Below are positions 5,693 to 6,786 of a stretch of 6,786 nt of DNA, piece after piece. The notes under the pieces were generated by a model that saw only the letters and a program-made list of their open reading frames with translations, had not been told where the DNA came from and did not search any database. Both the position numbers and the translations under genes were made by a program. The stretch comes from Chloroflexi bacterium RBG_13_46_14 (GTDB taxonomy: Bacteria > Chloroflexota > Dehalococcoidia > Dehalococcoidales > UBA2162), in assembly GCA_001796415.1 (NCBI GenBank), contig MGML01000155.1, forward strand, positions 191 to 6,976, in the 5' to 3' direction. Every line of letters begins with the position of its first letter. Position 1 is the stretch's first letter.

Positions 5693-6786
5693 GATTCTCC
5701 CCTCGTTTTAAAAATTAGCCTGATCGGAGTACCGGTAAACCCGAATGTCTGACGGAGTTTATTCTCCAGGTAGCGCTGGTATGAGAAGTGAATCAGTTTT
5801 TTATCGTTGATGAAAAACACGAAAGTAGGGGGATTTACATCGGCTTGTGTAGCATAAAGGATTTTGAGTCTTTTACTACCGATTCTTGGCAGGTTGTGAG
5901 CCGCTACCGCCTGCTGTACTACGTTGTTGACGGTCGCTGTGGATAATCTCTTCAGTCTTTCCTGATATACTTGATGTACCTGGGGCATTATCTTGTTTAC
6001 CCCCTGTCCATTTTTCGCCGAAGTGTATAGTATAGGAGCGTATGGGATGAAATTCGCCTGGCTCCTTATATAGTTATTCCACTCAGTTTTATTCTTTTCC
6101 TGGGCAAGATCCCACTTGTTTACGATCAGAATGATCCCCTTTGCCATCTGGTAGATATATCCACCTATATGCACATCCTGTGCCGTAAATGGCTCACTCG
6201 CATCCACCACAAGTAACGCTATGTCAGCCCGGTCTATGGCTCTCAGGGAACGTATGACACTGTATTTATCGACTCCGGTTCCCTGACGCCCCCTCCTCTT
6301 GATGCCGGCTGTATCTATAAGTAGCACACTCTGTCCCTTATAGTCAAGTAATGTATCAATTGCGTCACGTGTAGTGCCGGGTGTATCGTCGACTATTACC
6401 CTCTGTTCGCCGAGAAGAGCGTTCAACAGCGCTGACTTCCCCACGTTGGGTCTTCCGACTATTGCTACCTTGATCGATTCACCTTCTTCTTTAGAAGAAG
6501 GTTGCGCAGGGAGCAGCGATATAATTTTATCCAGTAAGTCGGCAGTACCACGACTGTGATGAGCGGAGACGGCCATCGGATCGCCGATCCCGAGTTCGTA
6601 AAAATCAACGATATCACCTTCGATCTTGTTATTATCCGCTTTATTTGCGGCCAGGATCACCGGTTTACTGGTCCGTCGAAGCATATCGGCTATATCCATA
6701 TCCAGAGGTGTTACACCATCCCGGACGTCTACCATGAAAACGATTACATCAGCTTCTCCGATCGCCGTATCAGCCTGGTCTTTTAC
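5689..6786 (-). CDS. der: ribosome-assembly GTPase Der (EngA), N-terminus beyond the window
   Basis: Der is a cytoplasmic GTPase with two tandem G domains and a C-terminal KH-like domain, needed for maturation of the 50S ribosomal subunit. The frame is open to the window edge: 17 codons (beginning VKDQADTAIGEADVIVF) precede the first internal ATG at 6735, and they match the family, so that ATG is not the start. 365 residues are visible; about 75-80, with the first P-loop, are missing. Visible numbering: first G domain G4 NKAD (48-51) and G5 SAHH (74-77); second G domain P-loop GRPNVGKS (111-118), DDTPGTTRD (133-141), DTAG (158-161), NKWD (223-226) and SAK (256-258); the KH-like domain (about 283-365) ends GFTGTPIRLIFKTR. 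All visible GTPase motifs are intact. Its stop overlaps the plsY start by 4 bases. Confidence 0.97.
   Translation of the reverse strand, partial: VKDQADTAIGEADVIVFMVDVRDGVTPLDMDIADMLRRTSKPVILAANKADNNKIEGDIVDFYELGIGDPMAVSAHHSRGTADLLDKIISLLPAQPSSKEEGESIKVAIVGRPNVGKSALLNALLGEQRVIVDDTPGTTRDAIDTLLDYKGQSVLLIDTAGIKRRGRQGTGVDKYSVIRSLRAIDRADIALLVVDASEPFTAQDVHIGGYIYQMAKGIILIVNKWDLAQEKNKTEWNNYIRSQANFIPYAPILYTSAKNGQGVNKIMPQVHQVYQERLKRLSTATVNNVVQQAVAAHNLPRIGSKRLKILYATQADVNPPTFVFFINDKKLIHFSYQRYLENKLRQTFGFTGTPIRLIFKTRGES

Noticed and set aside
6733..6735. ATG at 6735 as the start of der
   Set aside because: The frame stays open to the window edge and the 17 preceding codons match the Der family; the first G domain would lack its P-loop. 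The gene is simply truncated by the window.
1..6786. Mobile element, CRISPR, tRNA, phage or defence system
   Set aside because: No terminal repeats, repeat-spacer pattern, tRNA-like folds or unfamiliar genes were found. All six genes belong to known families, five of them housekeeping or chaperone genes, in a normal arrangement.

Overview
The window carries a complete class I heat-shock operon, hrcA-grpE-dnaK-dnaJ, on the + strand. It is flanked by a divergently transcribed, truncated metallo-beta-lactamase-fold gene on the left and by a convergent der-plsY pair on the right (der truncated by the window end). The CIRCE operator, the hrcA-first gene order and the flavour of the proteins (HrcA, DnaK, PlsY and Der read like Dehalococcoidia homologues) suggest a bacterium of the Chloroflexota, probably class Dehalococcoidia. 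That lineage call is made from memory of family sequences, not from a search. Base composition looks moderate and even, and I see no mobile element, CRISPR array, tRNA or rRNA.

Layout. 1-145 (-): first 48 codons of an MBL-fold hydrolase with a strong, nearly leaderless sigma70-type promoter at 159-187. 146-333: divergent control region with two candidate + strand promoters (P1 215-243, P2 259-287), a CIRCE inverted repeat (292-318) and a very strong Shine-Dalgarno site (320-327). 334-1380 hrcA, 1405-1944 grpE, 2018-3928 dnaK and 3938-4990 dnaJ follow with short gaps, so they are almost certainly co-transcribed. 4991-5023 is a 33-base convergent gap with only a weak terminator-like hairpin. 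5024-5692 (-) plsY and 5689-6786 (-) der overlap by 4 bases (ATGA), with der upstream.

How the genes work together. HrcA binds CIRCE and represses the operon. DnaK, its J-domain partner DnaJ and its nucleotide exchange factor GrpE form the Hsp70 folding machine; DnaJ stimulates ATP hydrolysis and GrpE resets the cycle. Der (ribosome-assembly GTPase) and PlsY (glycerol-3-phosphate acyltransferase of phospholipid synthesis) are housekeeping genes read towards the chaperone operon.

The genes themselves are ordinary. The most unusual feature is in the hrcA leader: an 11-bp inverted repeat (264-274 with 319-329, one G-U pair) that would mask the whole hrcA ribosome binding site in any transcript starting at P1, with the CIRCE hairpin nested inside. 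A transcript from P2 would lack the masking strand. This could give a second, RNA-level layer of heat-shock control, but it is an inference that needs transcript mapping.
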